From Alphaproteobacteria bacterium (lineage in GTDB: Bacteria; Pseudomonadota; Alphaproteobacteria; Sphingomonadales; Sphingomonadaceae), in assembly GCA_005883305.1 (NCBI GenBank), contig VBAC01000001.1:2108001-2172000 (forward strand): a stretch of 64,000 nucleotides of DNA. The letters are read 5' to 3'. This document shows positions 16,571-26,209 of the stretch, in pieces. The notes under the pieces are model-generated. The model was not told where the DNA came from and did not search any database. It worked only from the letters and a program-made list of their open reading frames with translations. A program made the translations under genes and the position numbers. Positions within the stretch are counted from its first letter, which is position 1. Each line of letters starts with the position of its first letter.

Positions 16571-17563
16571 TCACAGGTTGAAGCCGCGCACCACGCGAAG
16601 CATTCCTTCGCTGAGCTCGACAAGCGCGACCGGTCTTTCCTGGTCGATCGCGAGGTGGAGCCCCGGCTGTGCGGCGATCCCGATCAAAACGCGCCCCTGG
16701 CGGAGCGCCCCTGCCTGATCGGGCGTGACGGGTAGAGCCGGGATGTCGTCCAGCCCCGCCGTCAGCGGCAGGAGGTGTTGTTCAAGGGTGCGGCCCTTAG
16801 AGGCCTCAGCCAATTTGTCCAGCGAAATCGCGGAATCGAGGCCGAACGGGCCGGCCCTCGTCCGCCGCAACATGGTAACGTGGCCGACGCTTTCCAAGGC
16901 CCGGGCGATGTCGCGGGCAAGCGAGCGGATGTAGGTACCCTTGGAGACCCGGGCGACGAGGGTGACGCATTCCTCCCCGGAACGGGAAGGGGGACCATGC
17001 GCAGCATGGTGGAGGGGCCGGGTCCTTGCCATGCTCGCCGTCCTCGCGACCCCACCACCACCGGCTTCGCCTGCGGTCCCGCTCCCCGTTCCGGGGAGGA
17101 TTTCGAGGTCGCGGATCGTGACCCTTCGGCTCGCCAGTACCACCTCTTCGCCCGCCCGCGCCAGATCGTAGGCGCGTTTCCCATCCACCTTCAGCGCGGA
17201 GAAAGCCGGCGGAACCTGCTCGACGGCGCCGGTGAAGCGGGGCAGCACCGCTTCGATCTCGGCCCGCGTCGGGCGCTTGTCGGAGGTCGCGACCACGACG
17301 CCCTCTCGGTCCAGCGTATCGGTCTCCTCGCCGAAGCGGATGGTGAATTCGTAAACCTTGTCGGCGTCGAGCATCCGGCCGGAAAGCTTGGTCGCTTCGC
17401 CGAGCGCGATCGGAAGGACACCGCTGGCCAGCGGATCGAGGGTCCCACCATGGCCGACCTTTACCCTGGAATAGCAGCCCTCGCGAAGCGCGCGCTTGAC
17501 CGCGCCGACCACCTGCGTGGAGCCGGCCCCGACGGGCTTGTCGATGATGATCCAGCCGTGCAC
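16571..17563 (-). CDS. truB: tRNA pseudouridine(55) synthase with in-frame insertion
   Basis: 330 residues; makes pseudouridine 55 in the T-loop of tRNAs. The catalytic Asp is D43 in [13 protein letters not shown], and [15 protein letters not shown] and [16 protein letters not shown] are conserved. Between RDLEIL (about 155) and [13 protein letters not shown] (about 199) there are about 43 extra residues of low-complexity sequence. They coincide exactly with a 130-bp palindromic element at 16971-17100. Without it the protein would be about 287 residues, the usual size. The start is GTG at 17563 (GTGCACGGCTGGATCATCAT encodes MHGWIII), chosen because it opens the conserved domain. Confidence 0.93.
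   Translation of the reverse strand: MHGWIIIDKPVGAGSTQVVGAVKRALREGCYSRVKVGHGGTLDPLASGVLPIALGEATKLSGRMLDADKVYEFTIRFGEETDTLDREGVVVATSDKRPTRAEIEAVLPRFTGAVEQVPPAFSALKVDGKRAYDLARAGEEVVLASRRVTIRDLEILPGTGSGTAGEAGGGGVARTASMARTRPLHHAAHGPPSRSGEECVTLVARVSKGTYIRSLARDIARALESVGHVTMLRRTRAGPFGLDSAISLDKLAEASKGRTLEQHLLPLTAGLDDIPALPVTPDQAGALRQGRVLIGIAAQPGLHLAIDQERPVALVELSEGMLRVVRGFNL
16971..17100. repeat. palindromic element inserted in frame within truB
   Basis: 26-bp terminal inverted repeats: TCCTCCCCGGAACGGGAAGG... (16971-16996) against the complement of 17075-17100, matching at 24 of 26 positions. The inner part contains a further hairpin, GGACCATGCGC-AGCATGGT. The element keeps the truB frame open. The repeat ends resemble intergenic palindromes common in sphingomonads. 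Confidence 0.85.
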
Positions 17564-17571
17564 GTCGCCGC

Positions 17572-17724
17572 TTACCGGCGCGTGCTGGTCCTATCGGCTC
17601 TGGGCGCGAGCTCCTCGGGAAGCAGGCCTCTGATCTGGGGGATTGGCGGGTGCTGCGGCGCGGGCGGCACCTCGACCCGGCCGGCCGCGATGAGCGCGAA
17701 TGCGGTGAAAAGCGGACTGACCAT
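17572..17724 (-). CDS. small hypothetical protein
   Basis: 50 residues, MVSPLFTAFALIAAGRVEVP at the N-terminus (a short hydrophobic, signal-like segment) followed by a Pro-rich stretch and a basic end. The ATG at 17724 is preceded by a strong GGAGGTTTTTC. It ends eight bases before the GTG of truB, so it may be translated on the same mRNA. No family recognised. The good ribosome binding site is the main support. Confidence 0.5.
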   Translation of the reverse strand: MVSPLFTAFALIAAGRVEVPPAPQHPPIPQIRGLLPEELAPRADRTSTRR

Positions 17725-17742
17725 GAAAAACCTCCCCGAGCC

Positions 17743-18402
17743 TCAGGTGGATATGGGGACAGGTTTTTCGGCTTCAATAAGCTGCGCTTCGCGGGCGATG
17801 GCGAGGCGCAGCTGCTCGCCCTCCACTTCGGCGATCCGCTCCATGAAATGGCGGCGGCAGAGCGAGATGTAGCGGTCGTTGCCGCCGATCTCGATCGACT
17901 TGCCCTGGCTGACCGCGCGCCCCCCGGCATCGACGCGCAGGTTCATCGTCGCCTTGCGCCCGCACTCGCACACCGCCTTGAGCTCGACCAGGGTGTCGGC
18001 GAGCGCGAGCAGGTGGGCGCTGCCTTCGAACAGATTGGCTTGGAAATCGGTCCTGAGGCCATAAGCGAGCACGGGAATGTCGAGCTCGTCGCAGATCGAG
18101 GCGAGCTGGACGACCTGGGCCCGGGTCAGGAACTGCGCCTCGTCGAGCAGCAGGCAGTGGAGCTTGCGCTTCTTGAGCTCCTCCTCGACCTCGGCGCGGA
18201 TGTCGGTCTCGCGATCGAACAGATTGCCGCCGATCTGAAGGCCGATGCGCGAGGCGATCACGCCTTGCGCGATCCGGTCGTCGATCGCCGCGGTGTAGAG
18301 CATCGTGTGCATGCCGCGTTCGCGATAGTTGAAATCCGCCTGAAGCAGGGTCGTCGATTTGCCGGCGTTCATCGACGCATAATAGAAATAGAGCTTGGCC
18401 AC
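17743..18402 (-). CDS. tdk: thymidine kinase (type II)
   Basis: 219 residues; phosphorylates thymidine for dTMP salvage. P-loop ASMNAGKSTTLLQ (about 9-21), the DEAQFL motif with the catalytic Glu (about 91-96), YGLRTDFQANLFEGS lasso start, and structural zinc ligands in CECGRKATMNLR and LCRRHF. The ATG at 18402. Length and motifs match the prokaryotic/vaccinia class. Confidence 0.96.
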   Translation of the reverse strand: MAKLYFYYASMNAGKSTTLLQADFNYRERGMHTMLYTAAIDDRIAQGVIASRIGLQIGGNLFDRETDIRAEVEEELKKRKLHCLLLDEAQFLTRAQVVQLASICDELDIPVLAYGLRTDFQANLFEGSAHLLALADTLVELKAVCECGRKATMNLRVDAGGRAVSQGKSIEIGGNDRYISLCRRHFMERIAEVEGEQLRLAIAREAQLIEAEKPVPIST

Positions 18403-18444
18403 GCGCGGCAGCTTAGCGCGCCAGCGCCGGTTGGGAAGCCTGGG

Positions 18445-18792
18445 CTAGGGCCGGTAGCCCGGAGGCGCCTCCGAATCGGTCACGCTCGCGACCTGACAGC
18501 GCCATCCCTGGGCGCGAACCGCGCTGTAGCGGTCGAAATCGCCGTTCGGCGCAGCCTCGAAGCGCACGTTGGAGCGCTGGGCGAGGCGGGGACATTCGGC
18601 CTGCAGCCTGGCGTAATACCAGCGGCCGGTGTCGGCCTGGATGTAGAGGCCGCGAACGCCGTCGGGGCGCCAGTCGAGGAAATGGCCCATGCGCGGCACG
18701 CGAGTTTCGCGCGGCGCATCGGCGGCCGACGGGCCGGCCACGGCCGGGGCGGCGCCGATCAGGGCCGCGGCGATCAAGGTCTGTTTGAGCAT
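18445..18792 (-). CDS. secreted hypothetical protein
   Basis: 115 residues with a cleavable signal peptide (MLKQTLIAAALIGAAPAVAG). The mature part contains RGLYIQADTGRWYYARLQAECP and two to three Cys that could form a disulfide (LQAEC and GWRCQ). It resembles the DUF6491-type small exported proteins of sphingomonads; that assignment is tentative. The ATG at 18792 has GGGAGGATCG upstream. Confidence 0.65.
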   Translation of the reverse strand: MLKQTLIAAALIGAAPAVAGPSAADAPRETRVPRMGHFLDWRPDGVRGLYIQADTGRWYYARLQAECPRLAQRSNVRFEAAPNGDFDRYSAVRAQGWRCQVASVTDSEAPPGYRP

Positions 18793-18856
18793 CCCGATCC
18801 TCCCATTGTTCGCGCGCGCCTGTGCCCGCGCGCGCATGAACGGCTGATGAGCGGGT

Positions 18857-19546
18857 CTAGCCCAGGCCGGCGAGCCACGCCATCAGGGCGATCACCCATT
18901 GCACAGGCGGCACGACCAGGCGCGCGACGATGTCCGCCTCGGGCGCCATCCAGGGCACGATCACCAGGAGAAAGATCAGCAGCGGAAAGCCGAACCGGCC
19001 CAGCCGCCTGTAGCGCAGGGCCAGCGATCTCGGCAGCAGGCCTTCGACCACATGGCCGCCGTCGAAGGGCGGGATCGGCAGAAGGTTGAAGACGGCTAGA
19101 AACACGTTGATCAGCAGAAAATTGATCAGGTTCGTCTCGAGGAAGATCCAGCCGATCCCCTCCACCGGAGCGATCCACCGCAGCAATGCCAGGGCGAAGG
19201 CCGCGACCGAAGCGAGGAGCAGGTTCATCCCCGGCCCAGCGAGCGCGACGAGCATCATGTGCAGCCTTGGCCTGCGCATCCGGCGGGCCACAACCGGCAC
19301 CGGCTTCGCCCACCCGAACACCGGCGCGCCGCTCACCGCGAGCACCAGCGGAAGGATGACGGTGCCGACCGGATCGACATGACGCACCGGATTGAGGCTG
19401 AGGCGCCCTTTTCGCTTTGCCGTGGGATCGCCGAACGCAAGCGCGGCCCAGCCGTGCGAGACTTCGTGAAGCACGATCGCGAAGACCAGCGGAACGATCC
19501 ACGTCGCCGCGTGGAACAGGACATGGTCAGGGGCGATCGCGGCCAT
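18857..19546 (-). CDS. site-2 protease family (M50) membrane metalloprotease
   Basis: 229 residues with about six transmembrane segments. The zinc motif HEVSH (HExxH) lies in the first helix (LVFAIVLHEVSHGWAALAFG, about 25), and the third ligand region is NLLPIPPFDGGHVV (about 165-180), the classical LDG-type motif. No PDZ domain is present, so it belongs to the short YwhC-like M50 group. The ATG at 19546 lies inside the 3' end of the upstream acetyltransferase gene (20-base overlap). Substrate unknown. Confidence 0.88.
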   Translation of the reverse strand: MAAIAPDHVLFHAATWIVPLVFAIVLHEVSHGWAALAFGDPTAKRKGRLSLNPVRHVDPVGTVILPLVLAVSGAPVFGWAKPVPVVARRMRRPRLHMMLVALAGPGMNLLLASVAAFALALLRWIAPVEGIGWIFLETNLINFLLINVFLAVFNLLPIPPFDGGHVVEGLLPRSLALRYRRLGRFGFPLLIFLLVIVPWMAPEADIVARLVVPPVQWVIALMAWLAGLG

Positions 19547-20075
19547 TTTCCCATTCCCCCGCCAGGATCGAAAACAGCACGGTGTCGCGGACGTGGCCGG
19601 TCCAGGTGATCCGGTCGGCGCGGAGCACGCCTTCGCGCACCGCGCCGAGCTTGGCCATCGCCGCCTGGCTTCGCCCGTTGCGCGAATCGACCTTGAACTC
19701 GATCCGCCGAAAGCCGCACCCAACCGCCCGGCGGATCATCAGGTCCTTGACCCGGCGGTTGAAGCCGGTGCCGCGCATCTTGGGCACGTAATAGGTATTG
19801 CCGATCTCCAACGCCCTGCGCTCGGCATCGACGTTGATGTAGCAGCTCATGCCGACCAGCGCGCCGTCCGAGAGGATCGCGAAACGGCGCCAGCGCTCGA
19901 GGCCCATGACCTTGTCGAAGGTCTCGTCGAAATGGTCGGGATCCCAGGATGTGGCGTAGATCGGCCAGATTTCCGGATCCTCGGCGCAGGCGGCTCTCAA
20001 CGCGTCGCGGTGCGTTTCGACGAGCGGCTCAAGCCGTATCTCACCGGCCGCCATCGCGTCGCCAAGCTCGATCAC
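19527..20075 (-). CDS. GNAT family N-acetyltransferase
   Basis: 182 residues of the RimJ/RimL-like GNAT fold: LEPLVETHRDALRAAC near the start, GMSCYINVDAERRALEIGNTYY, the acetyl-CoA-binding turn PKMRGTGFNRRVK, and VDSRNGRSQAAMAKLGAVREGVL. The start is GTG at 20075 overlapping the upstream stop (GTGA); the ATG at codon 8 is an alternative. It acetylates an unknown amine. It lies in a coupled minus-strand chain downstream of rbfA. Confidence 0.85.
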   Translation of the reverse strand: MIELGDAMAAGEIRLEPLVETHRDALRAACAEDPEIWPIYATSWDPDHFDETFDKVMGLERWRRFAILSDGALVGMSCYINVDAERRALEIGNTYYVPKMRGTGFNRRVKDLMIRRAVGCGFRRIEFKVDSRNGRSQAAMAKLGAVREGVLRADRITWTGHVRDTVLFSILAGEWENGRDRP

Positions 20076-20719
20076 CGGATCCAGGTGTCCCCGATGCCCA
20101 CCACGCGCCAGCCGCCTTCGCTGCGCTGCAGAGCATAGATGCCGCCATTGCCGCAGATCGGCCCGCAGGCGAAATCGACCGCGACGAAGGCGGTGTCGCC
20201 GACGATGGCGGGGATTGAAAGGCTAAGCTGCGCGCAATCGTCGTTCGGCCGCTGGAGCCGGAGCGGGGCCGGGACCATCGCCGCATCGACCTGCCTTAGG
20301 CTGACGGCGACCGCATTTTCGGCCTCGGCGCGGCGAGCGTCGAGCTGGGCCGCCAGGTCCGGCGCGAGCGCGGCCGGCAGCGGCACCGGCTCCTGCCGCG
20401 GCTCGCGGCGGCGCTGGCGGCGCTCGCCGGGCTCGGGCTGGGGCCGGACGGGCCGCAGCACCGCGGGAACGGGCGGCTCGTGCCACTGGAAGCGAATGCG
20501 GACCGCCCGGTCCGGCGCCATCCCGTCCTCCTCGCCGGGAGCGGGCGGCAGGCCGGCGAGCGGCGCCGCGACGCAGGTCTGGGCCCCGCTTTCGGGGCCG
20601 CGCGCCCTGGCTTCCTGGGCCAGTACTGCGGAGATCACCGCGCGCGCGTCGTCAGCGGATTGCGCGGAAAGCGGTGCTGCGAGCATGGCCGCGGCGAGGA
20701 ACAGGACCCTAATCCGCAT
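20072..20719 (-). CDS. secreted hypothetical protein
   Basis: 215 residues. Signal peptide [20 protein letters not shown], then a Pro/Arg-rich low-complexity middle (about residues 80-115) and a C-terminal domain with [29 protein letters not shown] and a final [14 protein letters not shown], resembling small immunoglobulin-like or lumazine-type exported domains without a clear family match. The start overlaps the 3' end of rbfA by 11 bases. Function unknown. Confidence 0.65.
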   Translation of the reverse strand: MRIRVLFLAAAMLAAPLSAQSADDARAVISAVLAQEARARGPESGAQTCVAAPLAGLPPAPGEEDGMAPDRAVRIRFQWHEPPVPAVLRPVRPQPEPGERRQRRREPRQEPVPLPAALAPDLAAQLDARRAEAENAVAVSLRQVDAAMVPAPLRLQRPNDDCAQLSLSIPAIVGDTAFVAVDFACGPICGNGGIYALQRSEGGWRVVGIGDTWIR

Positions 20720-21110
20720 CGCGTTCCAGGTCCCGCGCCACTTCGGGCGCGCGCAGCAGCTTGTCGATATGGCTTCCCTCGTCGAAGCTCTCGTCGAGCA
20801 GGAATTTCAGCTTCGCGGCATATTTGGTGTTCACCCGTCGCGCGACCTCGCTCTGGAGGTAGGCGGTGTGGGTCCTGAGCGCCTTGAGCACTTCTTGCGC
20901 ATTCGAGCCCAGGAGGGGCATGACGAAGGCGGTGGCGTGCCTGAGGTCCGGCGACATGCGCACCTCGCTGACCGAGACCATGTGGCTCGCCAGCGTCTCG
21001 TCATGGACGTCGCCGCGCATCAGGATGTCGGACAAAGCATGGCGCACCTGCTCGCCGACGCGGAGCAGCCGGACCGAACGGCCTTCGGGGGTTTCGGTTT
21101 GACGCGCCAT
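20709..21110 (-). CDS. rbfA: ribosome-binding factor A
   Basis: 133 residues; late 16S maturation factor that acts on the 30S subunit. Conserved KH-like core: [41 protein letters not shown] and the [21 protein letters not shown] end. The ATG at 21110 has GGGAG seven bases upstream; a GTG two codons earlier is less likely. It follows infB as in the classical operon, but a palindromic repeat lies between. Confidence 0.96.
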   Translation of the reverse strand: MARQTETPEGRSVRLLRVGEQVRHALSDILMRGDVHDETLASHMVSVSEVRMSPDLRHATAFVMPLLGSNAQEVLKALRTHTAYLQSEVARRVNTKYAAKLKFLLDESFDEGSHIDKLLRAPEVARDLERDAD

Positions 21111-21117
21111 TTCCACT

Positions 21118-21238
21118 CCCTCTCCCCTCTGGGGAGAGGGCCGGGGAGAGGGGGAGTCCCCAGCCGATCAATCTTAAGGAGACTGCCCCTCTCCCTTCGC
21201 GGCTTCGCCGCTCTTTCCTCTCCCCAAAGGGGCGGAGG
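21118..21238. repeat. intergenic palindromic repeat between infB and rbfA
   Basis: Starts with the perfect hairpin CCCTCTCCCC-TCT-GGGGAGAGGG (21118-21140), continues with G/C-rich purine and pyrimidine tracts, a GCGGCTTCGCCGC hairpin (21199-21211) and ends CTCTCCCCAAAGGGGCGGAG. It belongs to the abundant CCCTCTCCCC-type repeats of sphingomonads. Being inside a transcription unit, it would form strong RNA structure between infB and rbfA. Confidence 0.8.
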
Positions 21239-21241
21239 GTA

Positions 21242-23743
21242 TTACAGCGTGCGCTCCCGCTCTTCCACCTCGTAGGTCTCGAGGAAGTCGCCCGCCTTGA
21301 TGTCGGTATGGCCTTCGAAGGTCACGCCGCATTCGAGGCCGGCGCGAACCTCGGCCACGTCGTCCTTGAACCGGCGAAGCGAGGCGATCGAGCCGTTGTA
21401 GACGATCACGTCGTCGCGGGTGATTCGGGCCTTGAGCGCCTTGCGGATGAAGCCCTCGGTGACCAGGAGCCCGGCCGCCTTTCCGTGCTTGCCCGCCGAG
21501 AAGACCTCGCGGACCTCGGCGCGGCCGACGACGTTCTCGATCATCAGCGGACCAAGCTCGCCGGCCATCGCCGCCTTCACCGCGTCGGTCAGATCGTAGA
21601 TGACGTCGTAATATTGCATGGCGACGCCCTGCCGCTCGGCAATCTCGCGCGCCTTGGCGTTGGCGCGGACGTTGAAGCCGATGATCGGCGCGCCGGAAGC
21701 GCCCGCCAGAGTGACGTCGCTTTCGGTAATTCCGCCGACGCCGGCGTGGAGCACGCGGGCCTTGATGTCCTCGTTGGAGATCTTGTTGACCGCGTTGACG
21801 ATCGCCTCGACCGAGCCCTGAACGTCGCCCTTGATGACCAGCGGGAACTCGACCGCCTGCTTCTCCTTGAGCGCCGAGAACATCGTGTCGAAGCTGGCCG
21901 GCGCGTTGGTGGTGCGCCGGGTGTCGATCACGCTCTGGCGGTAGGCGGCGACCTCGCGGGCGCGCGCCTCGTTCTCGACGACGCTGAGCACGTCGCCGGC
22001 GGAGGGCACGCCCGAAAGGCCGAGCACCTCGACCGGGAAGCTCGGACCGGCCGTCTTCACCTGGCGGCCGTGATCGTCGATCATCGCCCGGACCTTGCCC
22101 GAGATCGGCCCGGCGACGAAGATGTCGCCGACCTTGAGCGTGCCGCGCTGGATGAGCACGGTGGCGAGCGGGCCGCGGCCCTTGTCGAGCTTGGCCTCGA
22201 CCACCGCGCCTTCGGCGGGGCGGTCGGGATTGGCCTTGAGCTCGAGCAATTCGGCCTGGAGCGCGATCGCCTCGAGCAGCTTGTCGAGATTGGTCTTCTT
22301 CAGCGCCGAGACCTCGACGTCCTGAACGTCGCCGGACATCTCCTCAACGATCACCTCGTGCTGGAGCAGCTCCTCGCGGACCTTCTGGGCGTTGGCGCCG
22401 GGCTTATCCATCTTGTTGATCGCCACGATCATCGGCACGCCGGCCGCCTTGGTATGGTTGATCGCCTCGATCGTCTGCGGCCTCAGGCCGTCGTCCGCAG
22501 CCACCACCAGGATGACGATGTCGGTGACGTTGGCGCCGCGCGCCCGCATCTCGGTGAAGGCCTCGTGGCCCGGCGTGTCGAGGAAGGTGATCTTCGACTT
22601 GTCGGGCAGGCCCACCTGATAGGCGCCGATATGCTGGGTGATTCCGCCGGCCTCGCCCGAGACGACGTTGGCGCCGCGGATCGCGTCGAGCAGGCTCGTC
22701 TTGCCGTGGTCGACGTGGCCCATGATCGTGACCACCGGCGGACGCGATTGCAGAGTCTCGGCCGCGTCCACGTCCTCTTCGTGCTGGATATCGACGTCGG
22801 CCTCGCTGACGCGCTTGATGTTGTGGCCGAACTCGGTGACCAGCAGCTCCGCCGTGTCCTGGTCGATGACCTCGTTGACGGTGACCGGCATGCCCATCTT
22901 GAACAGCGACTTGACCAGGTCGGCGGCGCGCTCGGCCATCCGGTTGGCGAGCTCGCCGACGGCGATCGCCTCGGGCACCACCACGTCGCGGACCTGCTTG
23001 GCCGACGGGCCGGTCTGCATGTGGGCGCGCTTTTCCTTCTCTCGCGAGCGCTTGAGCGCGGCGAGGCTGCGTGCGCGGGCGTCGCCGTCCTCGCCGAGCG
23101 CCCGGCTGACGGTGAGCTTGCCGCGCTCGCGGCGGTGCTCCTCGCGGCCGCGGGTCGGGCGCGCGGGCTCTGGGCGCTTGGCGGGAACGTGGCCGTGGCC
23201 GTGGCGCGGACGGGGACGATCGTCGTCCTCCTCGGCCGCGGCCGGCGCGGCCGGTGCCGGTTGCGGCTCCGCGGCCTTGCGCGCTTCCTCCTCGGCGGCG
23301 AGACGAGCGGCCTCGGCGGCGTCTTCCTCGGCCTTGCGATTGTCCTCGGCGCGGCGCTTTTCCTCGTCGGTCTGCGCCTTGGCCTGCTTGTCCTCGCGGC
23401 GACGCGCGTCCTCGAGCGCCTGCATGCGCTGCTCTTCGGCCTCCCGCATCAGGCGCGCCGAACGCTCCTGCGCGGTCTCGCTGCTGGCGGGACGCGGCGC
23501 GGGCTTCGGCGCGGGTGCCGGCTCGGGAGCGCGCGCGACCGGGGCCGGCGCCTCGACGGGTTCCGGCTTCGGCGCTTCCGCCTCGCCCGGACGGCCGAGG
23601 ATGCGGCGCTTCTTGACCTCGACGACGACGGTGTTCGAGCGGCCGTGGCTGAAGCTCTGCTTCACCTTGCCGGTCTCGACCGTGCGCTTGAGGCCCAGCG
23701 GCGCGCGGGCACCCAGCTTCGGCTTGTCAGTCGTATCGCTCAC
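21242..23743 (-). CDS. infB: translation initiation factor IF-2
   Basis: 833 residues; GTPase that delivers initiator tRNA to the ribosome. A long charged Ala/Pro/Glu-rich N-terminal region (about 1-250) is followed by the IF2N-type helical part, then the G domain: GHVDHGKTS (342-350), [15 protein letters not shown]. Domain II ([19 protein letters not shown]) and the C-terminal domain ([28 protein letters not shown]) are complete. The start is GTG at 23743, overlapping the rnpM stop by four bases (GTGA). Confidence 0.98.
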   Translation of the reverse strand: MSDTTDKPKLGARAPLGLKRTVETGKVKQSFSHGRSNTVVVEVKKRRILGRPGEAEAPKPEPVEAPAPVARAPEPAPAPKPAPRPASSETAQERSARLMREAEEQRMQALEDARRREDKQAKAQTDEEKRRAEDNRKAEEDAAEAARLAAEEEARKAAEPQPAPAAPAAAEEDDDRPRPRHGHGHVPAKRPEPARPTRGREEHRRERGKLTVSRALGEDGDARARSLAALKRSREKEKRAHMQTGPSAKQVRDVVVPEAIAVGELANRMAERAADLVKSLFKMGMPVTVNEVIDQDTAELLVTEFGHNIKRVSEADVDIQHEEDVDAAETLQSRPPVVTIMGHVDHGKTSLLDAIRGANVVSGEAGGITQHIGAYQVGLPDKSKITFLDTPGHEAFTEMRARGANVTDIVILVVAADDGLRPQTIEAINHTKAAGVPMIVAINKMDKPGANAQKVREELLQHEVIVEEMSGDVQDVEVSALKKTNLDKLLEAIALQAELLELKANPDRPAEGAVVEAKLDKGRGPLATVLIQRGTLKVGDIFVAGPISGKVRAMIDDHGRQVKTAGPSFPVEVLGLSGVPSAGDVLSVVENEARAREVAAYRQSVIDTRRTTNAPASFDTMFSALKEKQAVEFPLVIKGDVQGSVEAIVNAVNKISNEDIKARVLHAGVGGITESDVTLAGASGAPIIGFNVRANAKAREIAERQGVAMQYYDVIYDLTDAVKAAMAGELGPLMIENVVGRAEVREVFSAGKHGKAAGLLVTEGFIRKALKARITRDDVIVYNGSIASLRRFKDDVAEVRAGLECGVTFEGHTDIKAGDFLETYEVEERERTL

Positions 23744-24435
23744 TCAAAATCCTTCTTTTCATCCAAAGCCGCAGCATCCGGCGCTTCCGCCGACGCGGCA
23801 CTTAGCCCAACCTCACGTCCGATAAAAGCGCGCCACCGGCCGAGCGCGTGGCCGACACGCGCCGCCGCGGCCCGATCGATGATGGCGATATGTACCACAT
23901 TCTCGCGACCGAGGGCCAATGACAATATGGCCCTCGTCGCCGGCAAAACCAGCCCCTGACGGCCGCTGCCTTCCTCTTCGAGGCCGACCCGCCAGGCCTG
24001 ATCGAGCTTGCGCCGCCCTTCTTCCCGCGCATCCTCGGCGTGGAGCAGCAGCTCGACCTGGCCCCGGCGCGCCGCGACTTCGATCTTCTCGGCGCCGAGG
24101 ATGAGGTACCCGGCGCGCGCTTCGAGGCCGAGCCGGTCGAGCGCGGACTGGCGCAGCGCCGCCTCGGTCCGTTCGCCGAGATCCTCCGGAATGGCGAGCG
24201 CGCCCGTCTTGAACGCCCGCGACAAGGCGCCGCGCAACTTGCCCTTGGCCTGAGCCGTATCGAGCGTCGGACGGTCGACCCCGATCCACGCGCCCCGGCC
24301 CGGCGCACGGGCGCGCACGTCGGGCGCGATCTCGCCGTTCGGGCCGAGCGCGAGGCGCACCAGTTCGTCCCGCGAAGCCTTGCGGCCGCTCAGGATGCAG
24401 GTGCGCTCGGGGCTGTGGGGTTCAGCCTTATCCAA
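23740..24435 (-). CDS. rnpM: RNase P modulator RnpM / YlxR-like RNA-binding protein with L7Ae-like domain
   Basis: 231 residues. The N-terminal DUF448/YlxR domain is clear ([30 protein letters not shown]), and the second half carries an L7Ae/L30e-like part ([18 protein letters not shown]), the two-domain form usual in alphaproteobacteria. It is between nusA and infB as expected. Start: TTG at 24435 is preferred because GGGAGG lies five to six bases upstream; a GTG at 24441 abuts that same GGGAGG and is less suitable. The name rests on family and position. Confidence 0.88.
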   Translation of the reverse strand: MDKAEPHSPERTCILSGRKASRDELVRLALGPNGEIAPDVRARAPGRGAWIGVDRPTLDTAQAKGKLRGALSRAFKTGALAIPEDLGERTEAALRQSALDRLGLEARAGYLILGAEKIEVAARRGQVELLLHAEDAREEGRRKLDQAWRVGLEEEGSGRQGLVLPATRAILSLALGRENVVHIAIIDRAAAARVGHALGRWRAFIGREVGLSAASAEAPDAAALDEKKDFE

Positions 24436-24447
24436 GGCCACCTCCCG

Positions 24448-24549
24448 CCGTTCGTGTCGAGCGAAGTCGAGACATCCTGTCGAGCGAAGCGAGATGAAGA
24501 GCCTCGGCTTCGCTCGGCTGGGTCCCTCGACCTCGCTCGGGACGAACGG
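24448..24549. repeat. palindromic repeat between nusA and rnpM
   Basis: Left arm starts CCGTTCGTGTCGAGCGAAGT (24448-24473) and the right arm is its imperfect complement ending GGGACGAACGG (24524-24549), with internal short repeats of TCGAGCGAAG. It is a dispersed CCGTTCG...CGAACGG element, related at its ends to the one at 57576-57697. Confidence 0.75.
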
Positions 24550-24572
24550 AATTAGGATTCCGCTCTAGCGTC

Positions 24573-26204
24573 TCATTGGGGAGTTTCCGCATTCGCGTCC
24601 TCCCCGGACTTCTCGTCCTCGTCCTCGAACCAATGGGCGCGAGCGGCCATGATGATCTCGTTGCCCTGCTCGTCACTGAGGCCGTAGTCGGCGAGCACGC
24701 CGCCCTTGTCCTCGGTTCGGTTGCTCTCGCGCTGGCGGCGCTGCTCGGGGCGCTTCTTCTGCACCAGCTCGTCGGTGGCGAGGTCGGCGAGGTCGTCGAG
24801 CGTCTTGATCCCGGCCTTGCCCAAAGTGACCAGCATCGCCTCGGTGAGATAGGGCATCTCGGCCAGCTCGTCGGAGACGCCGAGCGCGCGGCGCTCCTCG
24901 CGGGCCGCCTCCTCCTGGCGCTGCAGCGCTTCCTGGGCGCGGTTCTGAAGCTCGGTGGCGAGCTCGTCGTCGAAGCCCTCGATGCCCGAAAGCTCGTCGA
25001 GCTCGACATAGGCGACCTCTTCCAGCGCGCCGAAGCCCTCGGCAACGAGCAACTGGGCCAGAGTCTCGTCGACGTCGAGCTCCTTCTGGAACAGCTCGGA
25101 GCGCTCGACGAACTCGCGCTGGCGCTTCTCGCTCGAATCCGCCTCGGTCATGATGTCAATCGCCGAGCCGGTCAGCTGGCTGGCGAGGCGCACGTTCTGG
25201 CCGCGGCGGCCGATGGCGAGACTGAGCTGGTCGTCGGGGACGACCACCTCGATCCGGCTCTCCTCTTCGTCGATGACGACGCGCGCGACCGTGGCCGGCT
25301 GAAGCGCGTTGACGACGAAGGTGGCGAGGTCCTCGGACCAGGGGATGATGTCGATCTTCTCGCCCTGAAGCTCCTGGACGACGGCCTGGACCCGGCTGCC
25401 CTTCATTCCGACGCAGGCGCCGACCGGATCGATCGAGCTGTCGTGGCTGAGCACGCCGATCTTGGCGCGGCTGCCCGGATCGCGGGCCGCGGCCTTGATC
25501 TCGATGATGCCGTCGTAAATCTCCGGGACCTCCTGAGCGAACAGCTTCTTCATGAAGTCCGGATGGGCTCGGGAGAGGAAGATCTGGGGCCCGCGATTCT
25601 CGCGGCGGACGTTGGAGATGATCGAGCGGGTGCGGTCGCCGACGCGAAGCACCTCGCGCGGGATCTGCTGGTCGCGGCGGATGACGCCCTCGGCGCGGCC
25701 GAGATCGACGACGACGTGGCCAAACTCGACGCGCTTGACGACTCCGGTGATGATCTCTCCGGCCCGCTCCTTGAATTCCTCATATTGCCGCTCGCGCTCG
25801 GCATCGCGGACCTTCTGGAAGATGACCTGCTTGGCGGCCTGGGCGGCGATCCGTCCGAACTCGATCGGCGGCAGCGGATCGACGATATAATCGCCGACCA
25901 CCGCTCCGGGCTGAAGCTTCTGGCTGTCCTCGAGGCTGACCTGCTTGAAATAGTCCTCGACCTCCTCGACCACTTCGACGACCCGCCACAGGCGAAGGTC
26001 GCCCGAGGTCGGGTCGAGCTTGGCGCGGATGTCGTTCTCGGCGCCGTAGCGGGCACGGGCGGCGCGCTGGATCGCATCCTCCATAGCCTCGATCACGATC
26101 ATCCGGTCGATCAGCTTCTCGCGCGCGACGGCGTCGGCGATGGCGATCAGCTCGGCCTTGTTGGCGGAGACGGCGCCGGGCGCTGCGGGTGCTTCGGTAG
26201 CCAT
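24573..26204 (-). CDS. nusA: transcription termination/antitermination protein NusA
   Basis: 543 residues. N-terminal RNA polymerase-binding domain (AIADAVAREKLIDRMIVIEAMEDAIQ region), S1 domain (GEIITGVVKRVEFGHVVVDLGR, about 140-205), KH1 and KH2 (DPVGACVGMKGSRVQAVVQEL; DDQLSLAIGRRGQNVRLASQL), and two C-terminal acidic helix-hairpin modules, ending in an acidic tail. The ATG at 26204 is used; the TTG three codons upstream overlaps the rimP end. It follows rimP by five bases. Confidence 0.98.
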   Translation of the reverse strand: MATEAPAAPGAVSANKAELIAIADAVAREKLIDRMIVIEAMEDAIQRAARARYGAENDIRAKLDPTSGDLRLWRVVEVVEEVEDYFKQVSLEDSQKLQPGAVVGDYIVDPLPPIEFGRIAAQAAKQVIFQKVRDAERERQYEEFKERAGEIITGVVKRVEFGHVVVDLGRAEGVIRRDQQIPREVLRVGDRTRSIISNVRRENRGPQIFLSRAHPDFMKKLFAQEVPEIYDGIIEIKAAARDPGSRAKIGVLSHDSSIDPVGACVGMKGSRVQAVVQELQGEKIDIIPWSEDLATFVVNALQPATVARVVIDEEESRIEVVVPDDQLSLAIGRRGQNVRLASQLTGSAIDIMTEADSSEKRQREFVERSELFQKELDVDETLAQLLVAEGFGALEEVAYVELDELSGIEGFDDELATELQNRAQEALQRQEEAAREERRALGVSDELAEMPYLTEAMLVTLGKAGIKTLDDLADLATDELVQKKRPEQRRQRESNRTEDKGGVLADYGLSDEQGNEIIMAARAHWFEDEDEKSGEDANAETPQ

Positions 26205-26209
26205 ATCGG

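Noticed and set aside
21308-23959. 883-codon plus-strand frame
   Set aside because: Fully antisense to infB and rnpM; its His/Asp/Leu-rich sequence is the complement-frame artefact of GC-rich coding DNA.
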